A stretch of 64,000 nucleotides of DNA from Sphingopyxis sp. LK2115. GTDB taxonomy: Bacteria; Pseudomonadota; Alphaproteobacteria; Sphingomonadales; Sphingomonadaceae. Below, in pieces: positions 34,300-43,970 of this stretch; the first letter of the stretch is position 1, and the number at the start of each line of letters is the position of its first letter. The notes under the pieces were generated by a model that saw only the letters and a program-made list of their open reading frames with translations, did not search any database and had not been told where the DNA came from. The stretch is from the NCBI RefSeq assembly GCF_014595975.1, contig NZ_JABWGQ010000027.1, positions 1-64,000 of the forward strand, given 5' to 3'. A program made the position numbers and the translations under genes.

Positions 34300-35031
34300 A
34301 TGACCTATTGCGTGGGAATGCGGCTGAACAAGGGGCTGGTGTTCATGTCGGACACCCGCACCAACGCCGGCGTCGACGATATCTCTCAGGTGCGCAAGAT
34401 GCGCAGCTGGCATGTGCCGGGCGAGCGCGTCATCACCTTGATGTCGGCGGGCAATCTTGCGACGACGCAGGCGGTCGTCAGCCTGCTCGACGAGCGCACC
34501 AAGGCACCCGAGGACCGGCATCCCTCGATCCTTGAGGCGCCGTCGATGTTCCAGGTCGCGACGATCGTTGGCGAAACGTTGCGCAGCGTCGTGATGCGCC
34601 ACAGCGAGGAGGGCCCCGCAGCGGAGTCATTGTTTCGCGCCTCGCTGATCGTCGGCGGCCAGATCAAGGGTTCCGAACCGCGGCTGTTCCTCATTTATCC
34701 TGAGGGCAATTTTATCGAGGCGGGCGAGGACAATCCCTTTTTCCAGATCGGCGAGACCAAATATGGCCGCCCGATCATCGTCAGGTCGTACGATCCCGCG
34801 ATGTCGTTCGAGGATGCGGTGAAATTGCTCTGCGTCTCGTTCGATTCGACGATCCGCGCGAATGCGGGGGTCGATTTGCCGATCGACCTCAAGGTCCACG
34901 AGCGCGACGACTTCACCTCCGTGCGCGAGCGCCGGTTCGAACGCGACGACCCCTATTTCCGCCGTGTGTCGGAAGGCTGGGCCGAAGCGCTGGGGATCGC
35001 GCTGGCGGAATTGCCGGACTTTCGGTTCTGA
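34300..35031 (+). CDS. Anbu-type proteasome-fold protease
   Basis: A 243-aa Ntn-hydrolase, the bacterial ancestral beta-subunit homologue (Anbu). After Met removal, Thr2 (MTYCVGMRLNKGLVFMSDTRTN) would be the N-terminal nucleophile. RASLIVGGQIKGSEPRLFLIYPEGNF is the proteasome-type central strand region. Anbu forms open helical or ring assemblies without a known unfoldase; its substrate is not known. It closes the ATP-grasp/alpha-E/transglutaminase cluster, which points to a peptide-conjugation and removal system. The RBS is weak. Confidence 0.9.
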   Translation: MTYCVGMRLNKGLVFMSDTRTNAGVDDISQVRKMRSWHVPGERVITLMSAGNLATTQAVVSLLDERTKAPEDRHPSILEAPSMFQVATIVGETLRSVVMRHSEEGPAAESLFRASLIVGGQIKGSEPRLFLIYPEGNFIEAGEDNPFFQIGETKYGRPIIVRSYDPAMSFEDAVKLLCVSFDSTIRANAGVDLPIDLKVHERDDFTSVRERRFERDDPYFRRVSEGWAEALGIALAELPDFRF

Positions 35032-35062
35032 GTCCCCTTCCCGCTTGGGGGAGGAGAGAGGA

Positions 35063-37027
35063 TCACCGATTGCGTCGCCCCTCGATCAGCCCGTCGACCA
35101 GGCTTGGATCGGCGAGCGTCGATGTATCGCCCAGCGAAGCAAAGTCATTCTCGGCGATCTTGCGCAAAATGCGGCGCATGATCTTGCCGCTCCGCGTCTT
35201 GGGCAGCGCGGGGGTCAGGTGGATATGGTCGGGGGTCGCGATCGGGCCGATTTCCTTGCGGACCTGTTGTTTCAGTGCGGCGACGATGGCGTCGGTGGGT
35301 TCGACCCCGGCGTTCAGGGTGACATAGGCGTAGATGCCCTGGCCCTTGATGTCGTGCGGGAAGCCGACGACTGCCGCTTCCGCGACATCCTCGTGCAGCA
35401 CCAGCGCGCTTTCGATCTCGGCGGTGCCCATGCGGTGCCCCGACACGTTGATGACATCGTCGACGCGCCCGGTGATCCGCCAATAACCGTCGGCATCACG
35501 GCGACAGCCATCGCCGGTGAAATATTTGCCCTTATAGGTCGAAAAATAAGTGTCGGCGAAGCGGGCGTGATCGCCGTAGATCGTCCGCGCCTGCCCCGGC
35601 CAGCTGTGCGTGATGCACAGGTTGCCCTCGGCCGCGCCGCCGGTCTGTTCGCACACCAGGGTCTTGCCGTCGGCATCGACGAGTTCGGGACGGATACCAA
35701 AGAAAGGCTTGCCCGCGCTCCCCGGTTGCATCGCGTGCGCGCCGGGCAGGGTGGTGATCATGATCCCGCCGGTTTCGGTCTGCCACCAGGTGTCGATCAC
35801 CGGCACGCGGCCCTTGCCAACGACCTGATGATACCAGCGCCATGCTTCCGGGTTGATCGGTTCGCCGACGCTGCCGAGCAGGCGAAGCGTCGAAAGGTCA
35901 TGCCGTGCCACATAATCGTCGCCTTCGCGCATCAGCGCGCGGATCGCGGTCGGCGCGGTGTAGAGGATGTTCACCCGATGCTTGTCGACGACCTGCCAGA
36001 AGCGGTCGTGGTCGGGATAGTTCGGCACGCCCTCGAACATCAAGGTCGTCGCGCCATTCTGGAGCGGGCCGTAAACGACATAGCTGTGCCCCGTGACCCA
36101 GCCGATGTCGGCGGTGCACCAGAAGATTTCGCCCGGCCGATAGTCGAACCCGTACCAGAAGGTGGAGGCGGTCCACACACTATAGCCGCCGACGGTGTGC
36201 AGCACGCCCTTGGGCTTGCCCGTCGAGCCTGAGGTGTAGAGGATGAACAGCGGATCTTCGGCGCCCATTGGCTCGCACGGGCAGTCGGCGTCGACATCGG
36301 CCGACAGCGCATCGTACCAATGGTCGCGGCCTTCCTGCATTGCGACATCGCCGCCGGTGTGCGCGATGACGAGCACGCCCTTTACCTCGACTCGCTCGAG
36401 CGCCTTGTCGACATTGGCCTTCAACGGGATCGTCTTGCCGCCGCGCAACCCTTCGTCGGCGCAAATCACCCAGTCGCTGCCGCAATCCTCGATTCGGCCC
36501 AGGATCGCTTCCGGCGAAAAACCCCCGAAGACGACGCTGTGCACCGCGCCGATGCGCGCGCAGGCGAGCATCGCCACCGCGCCTTCGGGGACCATCGGCA
36601 TATAGATGGTGACGCGGTCGCCCTTCTGCACGCCCATCTTCTTGAGCGTGTTCGCAAAACGCACGACGTCGGCGAGCAGTGCGGCATAGCTGATATGCCG
36701 CGTCTCGCCGTCGGGGGCGTCGGGTTCGAAGATGATCGCGGTGCTCTCGCCGTGTCCCGCGGCGACATGGCGGTCGACGGCGTTGTGGCAGAGGTTGAGG
36801 ACGCCGTCTTCAAACCATTTGATTTCGACAGGATCGTAGGACCAGTTCGCGATTCGGGTCGGCGGGGTAATCCAGTCGATGCGCTTCGCCTGTTCGGCCC
36901 AGAAACGATCGGGATCCTCGACGCTCTGCCGGTAGAGCCGGTCATAATCGGCGGCGGTGCAATGGGTGTTCGCGGCGGCGTCGGCGGGGACGGGGACGAG
37001 AGGTTCGGAGGGGGGTAGTTCGGACAC
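35063..37027 (-). CDS. acsA: Acetyl-CoA synthetase
   Basis: A 654-aa ligase making acetyl-CoA from acetate, ATP and CoA. The adenylation motif is [11 protein letters not shown], followed by WWQTETGG and [20 protein letters not shown]. Lys615 in [11 protein letters not shown] is the lysine that acetylation switches off in this family. The start is GTG at 37027 with GGGAGAAGC upstream; longer frames have no support. It is divergent from the aldehyde dehydrogenase at 37124 over 96 bp. Confidence 0.95.
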   Translation of the reverse strand: MSELPPSEPLVPVPADAAANTHCTAADYDRLYRQSVEDPDRFWAEQAKRIDWITPPTRIANWSYDPVEIKWFEDGVLNLCHNAVDRHVAAGHGESTAIIFEPDAPDGETRHISYAALLADVVRFANTLKKMGVQKGDRVTIYMPMVPEGAVAMLACARIGAVHSVVFGGFSPEAILGRIEDCGSDWVICADEGLRGGKTIPLKANVDKALERVEVKGVLVIAHTGGDVAMQEGRDHWYDALSADVDADCPCEPMGAEDPLFILYTSGSTGKPKGVLHTVGGYSVWTASTFWYGFDYRPGEIFWCTADIGWVTGHSYVVYGPLQNGATTLMFEGVPNYPDHDRFWQVVDKHRVNILYTAPTAIRALMREGDDYVARHDLSTLRLLGSVGEPINPEAWRWYHQVVGKGRVPVIDTWWQTETGGIMITTLPGAHAMQPGSAGKPFFGIRPELVDADGKTLVCEQTGGAAEGNLCITHSWPGQARTIYGDHARFADTYFSTYKGKYFTGDGCRRDADGYWRITGRVDDVINVSGHRMGTAEIESALVLHEDVAEAAVVGFPHDIKGQGIYAYVTLNAGVEPTDAIVAALKQQVRKEIGPIATPDHIHLTPALPKTRSGKIMRRILRKIAENDFASLGDTSTLADPSLVDGLIEGRRNR

Positions 37028-37123
37028 GTCTGCTTCTCCCGCTTTCGATTTGACTCGGTCGCCGGCTGCGATAACCCGCGATCCATAAACTGCAAGGGCG
37101 CGAACGCCCCGACGAAGGGACAG

Positions 37124-38626
37124 ATGATGACAGAGATGGGCCAGCAGGTCGCGGCGCTGCTCGATGCGCTGGGCGTCGACCGGCGCGCGTGGACCGACGG
37201 GTCGATGCCCGCGGTGACTCCGCTGACCGGTGAACAGCTCGGCATGGTGCGGGTCGCCGACGCGGCGGCGATCGACGCGACTCTGGACAAGGCGACTGCG
37301 GCCTTTCGCGCGTGGCGCCATGTCCCTGCGCCGCGGCGCGGTGAACTCGTGCGACTGTTCGGCGAGGAGCTGCGCGCCGCGAAGGATGAGCTGGCCAGGC
37401 TGGTGACGATCGAGGCGGGCAAGATCCGCTCCGAAGGCGCGGGCGAGGTGCAGGAGATGATCGACATCTGCGACTTTGCCGTCGGGCTGTCGCGACAATT
37501 ATACGGCCTGACGATCGCGACCGAGCGGCCGGGGCACCGGATGATGGAGGTTTGGCATCCGCTGGGCGTCGTCGGCGTGATTTCGGCGTTCAATTTCCCG
37601 GTCGCGGTATGGGCATGGAACGCCGCGCTGGCGCTTGTATGCGGCAACAGCGTTGTTTGGAAACCGTCGGAAAAGACGCCGCTGACGGCGCTTGCGACAC
37701 AGGCTGTTTTCCTGCGCGCGGCGGCGCGTTTCGGCGATGCGCCGGAAGGGTTGTCGCAACTGCTGATCGGTGGGCGAGAGGCGGGCGAGGCGCTGGTCGA
37801 CGACGCGCGCGTGGCGCTGGTCTCGGCGACCGGATCGACGCGCATGGGCCGCGCGGTCGCGCCGCGCCTCGCGCAGCGTTTCGCGCGCGCGATCCTCGAA
37901 CTCGGCGGCAACAACGGCGTGATCGTCGCGCCCTCGGCCGACCTCGACCTTGCTCTGCGCGGTGTGGCGTTCGGTGCGATGGGAACAGCGGGGCAGCGTT
38001 GCACGACGACGCGGCGCCTGTTCGTCCATGACAGCATTTATGCTGGCTTTGTCGCACGGCTGAAGGCCACCTATGCCAGCGTCGCGGTCGGCAATCCGTT
38101 GACGCGCGAGGTGCTCGTCGGGCCGCTGATCGACCGCGCAGCCTTTGAGTCGATGCAGTCCGCGCTGGCGGCTGCCCGCGCGGCAGGCGGGGTCGTCGAG
38201 GGCGGCGAACGGGTCGGCGGGGGAACGAGCTATTATGTCCGCCCCGCGCTTGTCGAGATGCCGGGACAGGTCGGGCCGGTGCTCGAAGAAACCTTCGCGC
38301 CGATTCTTTATGTGATGCGCTACGACGATCTCGACGCCGCGATCCGGCTGCACAATGATGTCGCCGCGGGGCTGTCGTCGGCGATCTTCACCACCGACAT
38401 GCGCGAGGCCGAACGCTTCCTTGCTGCAAGCGATTGCGGCATCGCCAACGTCAATCTGGGCACCAGCGGCGCCGAGATCGGCGGGGCGTTCGGCGGCGAG
38501 AAGGAGACTGGCGGCGGGCGCGAAAGCGGGTCGGATTCGTGGCGACAATATATGCGGCGCGCGACGAATACGGTAAATTATTCGGACATGTTGCCGCTGG
38601 CGCAGGGGGTGTCGTTCGATATTTAG
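37124..38626 (+). CDS. L-piperidine-6-carboxylate / alpha-aminoadipate semialdehyde dehydrogenase (ALDH7 family)
   Basis: A 500-aa NAD-dependent aldehyde dehydrogenase. Asn157 ([13 protein letters not shown]), Glu259 (LELGGNNG) and the catalytic Cys293 ([12 protein letters not shown]) are in place. The long C-terminal segment ([27 protein letters not shown] then [19 protein letters not shown]) is diagnostic of antiquitin/ALDH7. It acts late in lysine breakdown. The upstream lysine steps are not in this window. A stem-loop follows at 38647-38673. Confidence 0.85.
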   Translation: MMTEMGQQVAALLDALGVDRRAWTDGSMPAVTPLTGEQLGMVRVADAAAIDATLDKATAAFRAWRHVPAPRRGELVRLFGEELRAAKDELARLVTIEAGKIRSEGAGEVQEMIDICDFAVGLSRQLYGLTIATERPGHRMMEVWHPLGVVGVISAFNFPVAVWAWNAALALVCGNSVVWKPSEKTPLTALATQAVFLRAAARFGDAPEGLSQLLIGGREAGEALVDDARVALVSATGSTRMGRAVAPRLAQRFARAILELGGNNGVIVAPSADLDLALRGVAFGAMGTAGQRCTTTRRLFVHDSIYAGFVARLKATYASVAVGNPLTREVLVGPLIDRAAFESMQSALAAARAAGGVVEGGERVGGGTSYYVRPALVEMPGQVGPVLEETFAPILYVMRYDDLDAAIRLHNDVAAGLSSAIFTTDMREAERFLAASDCGIANVNLGTSGAEIGGAFGGEKETGGGRESGSDSWRQYMRRATNTVNYSDMLPLAQGVSFDI

Positions 38627-38646
38627 GCCGGCGAGCCCGCCGCCCG

Positions 38647-38673
38647 TTCCCGTTCGCATCGAGCGAACGGGAA
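38647..38673. repeat. Perfect 11-bp hairpin between convergent genes
   Basis: TTCCCGTTCGC (38647-38657) and GCGAACGGGAA (38663-38673) form a perfect stem with loop ATCGA, between the convergent ALDH7 and thiolase genes. It probably marks transcript ends, without a T tract. The core TTCGCATCGAGCGA recurs at 3576-3589 upstream of the lactate dehydrogenase gene. Confidence 0.6.
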
Positions 38674-38686
38674 AAAGAGGGGGGCG

Positions 38687-40189
38687 TCAGGCCGTCCGCC
38701 AGCCGCACCCATCTTCAAGCTGCACCACCTGCCCGTCGGTCCCCACCGGCTCCCGCGACCCATCGGTCAAGAACGCCAGCATTGCCGCATCGGCCACATC
38801 GACATGCGCGAGCGTGCGCTTGCCTTCGGGCGTGCGCGCCACGACGACGCCGGCCCGCGGCGCGCCGTCGCGGCCATAAAACACCGTATAGCTCTCGATC
38901 GTCGCCGGCCCGGCATAATCCTCGATCAGTTCGGGCACCGGTCCGCGCTTCGCCTCGGCTTCGGCCTGATAGTCGAAATCCTGCGGGAAGCGGGCGGCAG
39001 CGATCGGTTCCTTTCCCAGCACAATGCAATGATTGTCGGTCGCGAAGCCGCCGTTGGCGAAAAGGAAGCCATGGCGGCCCCCGCTCCGCAGCTTCTGAAC
39101 CATCGAAACGATGGCATGACTCATATAATTGGCGATCGGCCCGCCGCCGAAGGTCAGCCCGCCGAATACCGTGGCGGGGCGATCGCATGGCCAGCCGAGG
39201 ATGCGTCGCGCCATCTTGGGCACGCAGGGAAAGCAGCTGTAGAGTTCGACGCAGTCGAAATCGTCGACGGTCATGCCATTGAGCGCCAGCGTGCGCGTGA
39301 TCGACGTTTCCATGCTGACGCTGTGATCGTAGCGGTCGCGCGCGAGGATGCCGGGCGGCTCTTTCGCCGCGGCGCCCATGCCGACATGGATGAGGCGGCT
39401 GTCGGCGATGCCGCGCCGCCGTGCTTCGGCAAGGCTGGCGACGATAAAGGCTGCGCCCTGATTTACCGAAGAGTTCGCGACCATCAGTTTTGAGTAAGGG
39501 AAGGCGATCGGGCGATTGCGTTCATTGACGTCCAGAATGTCGTCGGGCGAAGCGGGTTTGCGAATCCATGCGCCGTCGTTCGCGGCGGCGACCCTGGAAA
39601 AATGCGACCAGATTTCGGCGCTCTCGAACTGCGCCTCGGCAAGGCTTTGTCCCCACGCGGCGCGGGTCGCGTTTTCGTAGAGCGGATAGACATCGACCGG
39701 TGCGGCAAGGCCATGTTTCTGGGCATAGTTGGGCTCGCGCCGCGTCGCGACCTGACGCACCGCGTTATAGCTTTTGTCCTCGCCGCTGGCGGCCTTGGCG
39801 GCGCGCCCGGCGGCGGTGCGCAGCGCCTCGCCGCCGACGATGGCCGCGAGCTTGACCTCGCCTGCGCCGATGCGGTTGGCGGCCTCGTTCAGCAGGCGGA
39901 CGGGCGTGTCGCCGTGCGGCGCGGCGGACTGGTAATTGATCGCCGGCGTGGCGCCGATTGCGGCGGCGAGCGGCTCGCAGAGCTTGCCGAGATGGTGAAA
40001 GCTGATCTGGTCGACGATCGCGAGGCTGTCGATGTCGGCAAGCGGGATGCCACCGTCCTCGGCGGCCAGTTTCAGCGCTGCAACCATCAGGCCAAGCGAA
40101 TCCAGCCCGTCGTCGGGGTCGGTGGGCCGATCGTTCACCTGGCCGACCCCGATGATAACGGGGATGCGTTCCGGGTCGGTCATCGTCAT
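38687..40189 (-). CDS. Thiolase-like protein type 1 (acetyl-CoA acetyltransferase-like)
   Basis: A roughly 500-aa thiolase-fold protein. It opens RIPVIIGVGQVNDRPTDPDDGLDSLGLM and has a trailing extra domain (ESYTVFYGRDGAPRAGVVVARTPEGKRTLAHVD), as in thiolase-like type 1 proteins of mycobacteria and sphingomonads. The FGGLTFGGGPIANYMSHAI segment is the CoA-binding half. Whether it cleaves or only binds acyl-CoA is not clear. The start is 40189 or 40183. It lies 2 bases after the crotonase stop, so the two are co-transcribed behind the palindrome at 41023. Confidence 0.75.
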   Translation of the reverse strand: MTMTDPERIPVIIGVGQVNDRPTDPDDGLDSLGLMVAALKLAAEDGGIPLADIDSLAIVDQISFHHLGKLCEPLAAAIGATPAINYQSAAPHGDTPVRLLNEAANRIGAGEVKLAAIVGGEALRTAAGRAAKAASGEDKSYNAVRQVATRREPNYAQKHGLAAPVDVYPLYENATRAAWGQSLAEAQFESAEIWSHFSRVAAANDGAWIRKPASPDDILDVNERNRPIAFPYSKLMVANSSVNQGAAFIVASLAEARRRGIADSRLIHVGMGAAAKEPPGILARDRYDHSVSMETSITRTLALNGMTVDDFDCVELYSCFPCVPKMARRILGWPCDRPATVFGGLTFGGGPIANYMSHAIVSMVQKLRSGGRHGFLFANGGFATDNHCIVLGKEPIAAARFPQDFDYQAEAEAKRGPVPELIEDYAGPATIESYTVFYGRDGAPRAGVVVARTPEGKRTLAHVDVADAAMLAFLTDGSREPVGTDGQVVQLEDGCGWRTA

Positions 40190-40191
40190 CA

Positions 40192-40986
40192 CTAGCGCGC
40201 TTTCCATTCGGGCTTGCGTTTCTCTGCAAAGGCGCGCGGGCCTTCGCGCGCATCCTCGCTCTGCATCAGCGCGCTGCGTTCCAGCCTGTTATGTTCCCAA
40301 TAGGGTGCGTCCGCCGCGATCCGCCCGTTCTGGATGCCAAGCGCCACGCGCTTCGACGCCTGCACTGACAAAGGCGCGTTGCCCGCGATCTTTTCGGCGA
40401 GCGCGAGCGCGGTGGGCATCAGCTCGCCGAGCGGCACGACGTGGTTGACCAGCCCGAACTCGGCGGCGCGCGCGGCGGGGATCGGGTCGCCGGTGAGCAT
40501 ATGTTCCATCGCGAGCTTCTTTGGCAGCTGCTGCGCGAGGCGAAAGGCGCCGCCCGCCGCCGCGAACAGCCCGACCTTGACCTCGGGCAGGCCGAATTGC
40601 GCGTGGGTTGCGGCAATGATGATGTCGCTCATCAGCGCGATCTCGCACCCGCCGCCAAAGGCAATGCCATTGACCGCGGCGATAATCGGTTTCGAGATGG
40701 GGTGCGCCACCATGCCCGCAAAGCCCCACGCCTGCTGCGCCGCATCGTCGGGATAAAGGCTTTCGCCGCGCGACAGGGCGACCAGATCCGCTCCCGCGCA
40801 AAAAGCCTTGTCGCCCGCGCCGGTAATGACGACCACGCGGATTTCGGGGTCGGCTTCGGCCTTTTCCAGCGCCGTACCTATGCCGACATGAACCGCGGCG
40901 TTGACCGCGTTGCGCGCTTCGGGGCGATTGATCGTCACGATCAATATGTGACCGTGACGTTCGGTGAGGATGGTGGTGTCGGTCAT
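40192..40986 (-). CDS. Crotonase / enoyl-CoA hydratase family protein
   Basis: A 264-aa crotonase-fold enzyme. The CoA and oxyanion-hole segments are DKAFCAGADLVAL and NGIAFGGGCEIALMSDIIIA, and PEVKVGLFAAAGGAFRL follows. A Glu/Asp pair at the active site of hydratases is not clearly retained (AAGG and LPKKL in that area), so isomerase or hydrolase chemistry is possible. It leads the short operon with the thiolase-like gene, with an 18-bp palindrome 36 bases upstream. Confidence 0.8.
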   Translation of the reverse strand: MTDTTILTERHGHILIVTINRPEARNAVNAAVHVGIGTALEKAEADPEIRVVVITGAGDKAFCAGADLVALSRGESLYPDDAAQQAWGFAGMVAHPISKPIIAAVNGIAFGGGCEIALMSDIIIAATHAQFGLPEVKVGLFAAAGGAFRLAQQLPKKLAMEHMLTGDPIPAARAAEFGLVNHVVPLGELMPTALALAEKIAGNAPLSVQASKRVALGIQNGRIAADAPYWEHNRLERSALMQSEDAREGPRAFAEKRKPEWKAR

Positions 40987-41022
40987 CGCGAATCTCTCCC
41001 TTTCGGGCGATTATCGCGGGCG

Positions 41023-41040
41023 GTTGACGTTTACGTCAAC
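41023..41040. promoter_or_regulatory. 18-bp palindrome upstream of the crotonase-thiolase operon
   Basis: GTTGACGTTTACGTCAAC has perfect 8-bp arms GTTGACGT/ACGTCAAC around TT. It sits 37-54 bases before the crotonase start. The shape is like sites reported for MerR-family LiuR-type regulators of branched-chain and fatty acid breakdown; that match is from memory and inferred. No regulator gene adjoins it. Confidence 0.6.
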
Positions 41041-41063
41041 TGTAAAGGGTGGAGAATGACAAT

Positions 41064-41157
41064 GCGGCGCGCTCCCGCGAAGGCGGGCGCCCATCTGCGA
41101 AAGGGGCAAGCTTGATCCGGCGGACGATGGGTCCCCGCCTTTGCGGGGACACGCCGC
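41064..41157. repeat. Dispersed imperfect palindrome, family A copy 2
   Basis: Outer arms GCGGCGCGCTCCCGCGAAGG and CCTTTGCGGGGACACGCCGC, and inner GCCCATC/GATGGGT, around AGGGGCAAGCTTGATCC. The CGCGAAGGCGGG and CCCCGCCTTTGC segments match the copy at 12999-13088. It lies between the crotonase and transaldolase genes. Confidence 0.7.
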
Positions 41158-41177
41158 AATTCCATGTTCGGCGCGGG

Positions 41178-41828
41178 TCAGATCGACTGCCCGGTCTTCG
41201 CCCAATCGGCGAGGAAGCCCTCGATGCCCTTGTCGGTCAGGACATGCTTGAACAGCCCCTTGATGACGGCGGGCGGCGCGGTCATCACGTCGGCACCGAT
41301 CTGCGCGGCCTGAAGGACGTGGATGCCGTGGCGGACGCTCGCGACCAGGATTTCGGTCTTGAAATCATAATTGTCGTAGATCAGTTTGATGTCGCCGATC
41401 AGTTGCATCCCGTCGAAGCCATTGTCGTCATGGCGCCCGACGAAGGGCGAGACGAACGTCGCCCCAGCCTTGGCGGCGAGCAGCGCCTGCGCCGCCGAAA
41501 AACAGAGCGTCACGTTGACCATCGTGCCGTCGCCGGTCAGCGCCTTGCATGTCTTGAGGCCGTCGATCGTCAGCGGCACCTTGATGCAGACATTGTCGGC
41601 GATCTTGCGGAGGATTTCGGCCTCCTTCATCATCGTTTCATGATCGAGCGCGACGACTTCGGCCGAAACGGGGCCATCGACGATGCCGCAGATTTCCCTG
41701 GTCACTTCCTTGAAGTCGCGGCCCGACTTGGCGATCAGCGACGGGTTGGTGGTGACGCCGTCGAGCAGGCCGGTCGCGGCGAGCTCCTGAATGGCGTCAA
41801 TTTCGGCGGTGTCGACAAAGAATTTCAT
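41178..41828 (-). CDS. Fructose-6-phosphate aldolase / transaldolase (FSA-TalC type)
   Basis: A 216-aa TIM-barrel aldolase. The Schiff-base lysine is Lys83 in VCIKVPLT. It starts [36 protein letters not shown], the family signature, and has [12 protein letters not shown] and [10 protein letters not shown]. The short length matches the FSA/TalC group rather than long transaldolases. In many bacteria this form is the working transaldolase of the pentose-phosphate pathway. The gene stands alone. Confidence 0.85.
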   Translation of the reverse strand: MKFFVDTAEIDAIQELAATGLLDGVTTNPSLIAKSGRDFKEVTREICGIVDGPVSAEVVALDHETMMKEAEILRKIADNVCIKVPLTIDGLKTCKALTGDGTMVNVTLCFSAAQALLAAKAGATFVSPFVGRHDDNGFDGMQLIGDIKLIYDNYDFKTEILVASVRHGIHVLQAAQIGADVMTAPPAVIKGLFKHVLTDKGIEGFLADWAKTGQSI

Positions 41829-41916
41829 GGGATGGGCTTTCTGGTGGGCAGATGATTCGGGTTGCCCATCGCCCTAGAGCAACGCGCACGAAATATGAAC
41901 CTTCCGCTCCCAGTTT

Positions 41917-42011
41917 CGTCATGCCGGACCCTTCGGCAAGCGCAGGACAGGGTTGATCCGGCATCCATTCCGCCGTTGCCGCACGGACCCCGGATCAAGT
42001 CCGGGGTGACG
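41917..42011. repeat. Imperfect palindrome between transaldolase and radA, family D
   Basis: CGTCATGCCGGACCCTTCGG at one end and CCGGATCAAGTCCGGGGTGA at the other, with CGTCA/TGACG termini and an internal GGTTGATCCGGCATCC. It is about 95 bp, close to the radA start. The CGTCA/TGACG ends are shared with family B and family C units. Confidence 0.6.
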
Positions 42012-42061
42012 AAGCTTGAAAAGCGCTGGAGTTCTTTCTTTGTTCCCATTAAGCCTGCGTG

Positions 42062-43423
42062 ATGGCCAAAGCGAAACGTCAATATATCTGCCAGAATTGC
42101 GGGTCCGCCACCTATCGCTGGCAGGGGCAGTGCGGCGATTGCGGTGAATGGAACACGCTGGTCGAAGAGGCGCCCGCAACCGCCTTTTCCGCGAAGCACG
42201 ACCTGAGCAAAGGCGGACGGCCGCTGACGCTCGAAACGCTCGACGCCGCGAGTTTGATGCCCGAACGGATGCTGTGCGGGATCGCCGAGTTCGACCGCGC
42301 GCTGGGCGGCGGGTTCGTTGCGGGGTCGGCGACGCTGATCGGCGGCGATCCGGGGATCGGCAAATCGACGCTGCTGTTGCAGGCGGCGGGGCAACTCGCG
42401 AAGGCGGGCAGGTCGGTCGTCTATATCAGCGGCGAGGAAGCCGCGGCGCAGGTGCGGCTGCGCGCGCAGCGGCTGGGGCTGGGCGATGCGCCGGTCGCGC
42501 TCGCCAGCGCGACATCGGTGCGCGACATCCTCGCGACGCTCGACCGCCAGGCCGCCGACTTCGTCGTGATCGATTCGATCCAGACGATGCACAGCGACCT
42601 GATCGACAGCGCACCGGGGACGGTGAGCCAGGTGCGCGCGAGCGCGCAGGAACTGATCCGCCATGCCAAGGACAGCGGCGCAGCGATCGTGCTCGTCGGC
42701 CATGTGACGAAGGACGGGACGATCGCGGGGCCGCGCGTGCTCGAACATATGGTCGACACGGTGCTCGCGTTCGAGGGCGAGCGCAGCCACCAGTATCGCA
42801 TCCTTCGCGCGGTCAAGAACCGTTTCGGCGGCACCGACGAGATCGGCGTGTTCGCGATGGGCGAGGAAGGGCTGGGCGAGGTATCGAATCCGTCGAGCCT
42901 GTTCCTGACCGACCGCAGCCGCGACGTGCCGGGATCGGTGGTGTTCCCCGCACTGGAAGGCACGCGCCCGGTGCTGGTCGAGGTGCAGGCGCTGACCGTG
43001 CGGCTGGCGAGTGGGGCGACCCCGCGGCGCGCGGTGGTCGGTTGGGACAGCGGGCGACTCGCAATGGTGCTCGCGGTGCTGGAGGCGCGCTGCGGGCTGC
43101 AAATGGGAGCAGCCGAAGTCTATCTCAACATCGCGGGCGGATACCGGCTCACCGATCCCGCCGCGGACCTCGCCGTTGCCGCCGCGCTGATCTCGGCGTT
43201 CAGCGAGCGGCCGGTGCCCGCCGATGCAATCGTGTTCGGCGAGCTGTCGCTGTCGGGCGAAGTGCGCCCTGTCGCGCACGATGCGCTGCGGCTTCGCGAA
43301 GCGGCAAAGCTTGGGTTTTCAACGGGATGGGGGCCAAAGGGAATGAAGCGCGTGAACGGCATCGGCGTCACCGGCTTTGCGCGGCTCGGCGAACTCGTTG
43401 ACCTGATGCTCGGGCGCGACTAG
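42062..43423 (+). CDS. radA: DNA repair protein RadA
   Basis: A 453-aa recombination factor that speeds branch migration. Domains in order: four-Cys zinc finger (Cys10, Cys13, Cys24, Cys27), RecA-like ATPase with Walker A GDPGIGKST (95-103), the KNRFG motif (KNRFGGTDEIGVF) and a C-terminal Lon-like domain (GAAEVYLNIAGGYRLTDPAADLAVAAALIS). The ATG at 42062 is preferred to the GTG just before. cvpA follows 10 bp later. Confidence 0.95.
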   Translation: MAKAKRQYICQNCGSATYRWQGQCGDCGEWNTLVEEAPATAFSAKHDLSKGGRPLTLETLDAASLMPERMLCGIAEFDRALGGGFVAGSATLIGGDPGIGKSTLLLQAAGQLAKAGRSVVYISGEEAAAQVRLRAQRLGLGDAPVALASATSVRDILATLDRQAADFVVIDSIQTMHSDLIDSAPGTVSQVRASAQELIRHAKDSGAAIVLVGHVTKDGTIAGPRVLEHMVDTVLAFEGERSHQYRILRAVKNRFGGTDEIGVFAMGEEGLGEVSNPSSLFLTDRSRDVPGSVVFPALEGTRPVLVEVQALTVRLASGATPRRAVVGWDSGRLAMVLAVLEARCGLQMGAAEVYLNIAGGYRLTDPAADLAVAAALISAFSERPVPADAIVFGELSLSGEVRPVAHDALRLREAAKLGFSTGWGPKGMKRVNGIGVTGFARLGELVDLMLGRD

Positions 43424-43433
43424 CCCGGCGAGC

Positions 43434-43970
43434 ATGGGAAGTTTGACGGCTCTGGATATGATCGTGCTGACGCTCGTCGGCGGCAGCGCGGTGCTCGGTT
43501 TCATGCGCGGTCTCGTGCAGGAAGTGACGACGCTGCTCGCGTGGGTGCTGGCGATCGCGGCGGTGTATTTTTTTCACGCGCCGGTGACGGATTTGACGAG
43601 CGGCTGGGTCGGCACCGGCGGCGCGGCGGCGGTGCTCGCCTTTGTCCTGCTGTTCGGCGGAATCTTTGCGCTGGCCAAATGGGGATCGCGCGCGATGGGG
43701 CGGCGCAGCCGCGCCTCGATCGTCGGCGGGTTCGACCGCGGGCTGGGGGCCGGGTTCGGCGCGATCAAGGGGTTATTGATCGCCACCATCGGCTTCATGC
43801 TGCTGACGATGCTTTACGACATCGGCTATGGCACCGCACCGCGCCCCGAATGGATGACGGCCAGCCGCACCTACCCCGCGCTCAGCGCGAGTGGCGCGGC
43901 GATGAGCAAGGTGATCGCCGAACGCCGCGCCGAGGCGCGCGATGCCGAAGCGAAGGCGGACGCGCCATGA
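43434..43970 (+). CDS. CvpA-family inner membrane protein
   Basis: A 178-aa protein with four hydrophobic segments (DMIVLTLVGGSAVLGFMRGLVQE, TTLLAWVLAIAAVYFF, GGAAAVLAFVLLFGGIFAL, GAIKGLLIATIGFMLLTML). The conserved loop DRGLGAGFGAIKG precedes TM4. CvpA is tied to colicin V production and to stress resistance of the envelope; the exact role is unclear. Its stop overlaps the next start (ATGA). Confidence 0.8.
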   Translation: MGSLTALDMIVLTLVGGSAVLGFMRGLVQEVTTLLAWVLAIAAVYFFHAPVTDLTSGWVGTGGAAAVLAFVLLFGGIFALAKWGSRAMGRRSRASIVGGFDRGLGAGFGAIKGLLIATIGFMLLTMLYDIGYGTAPRPEWMTASRTYPALSASGAAMSKVIAERRAEARDAEAKADAP

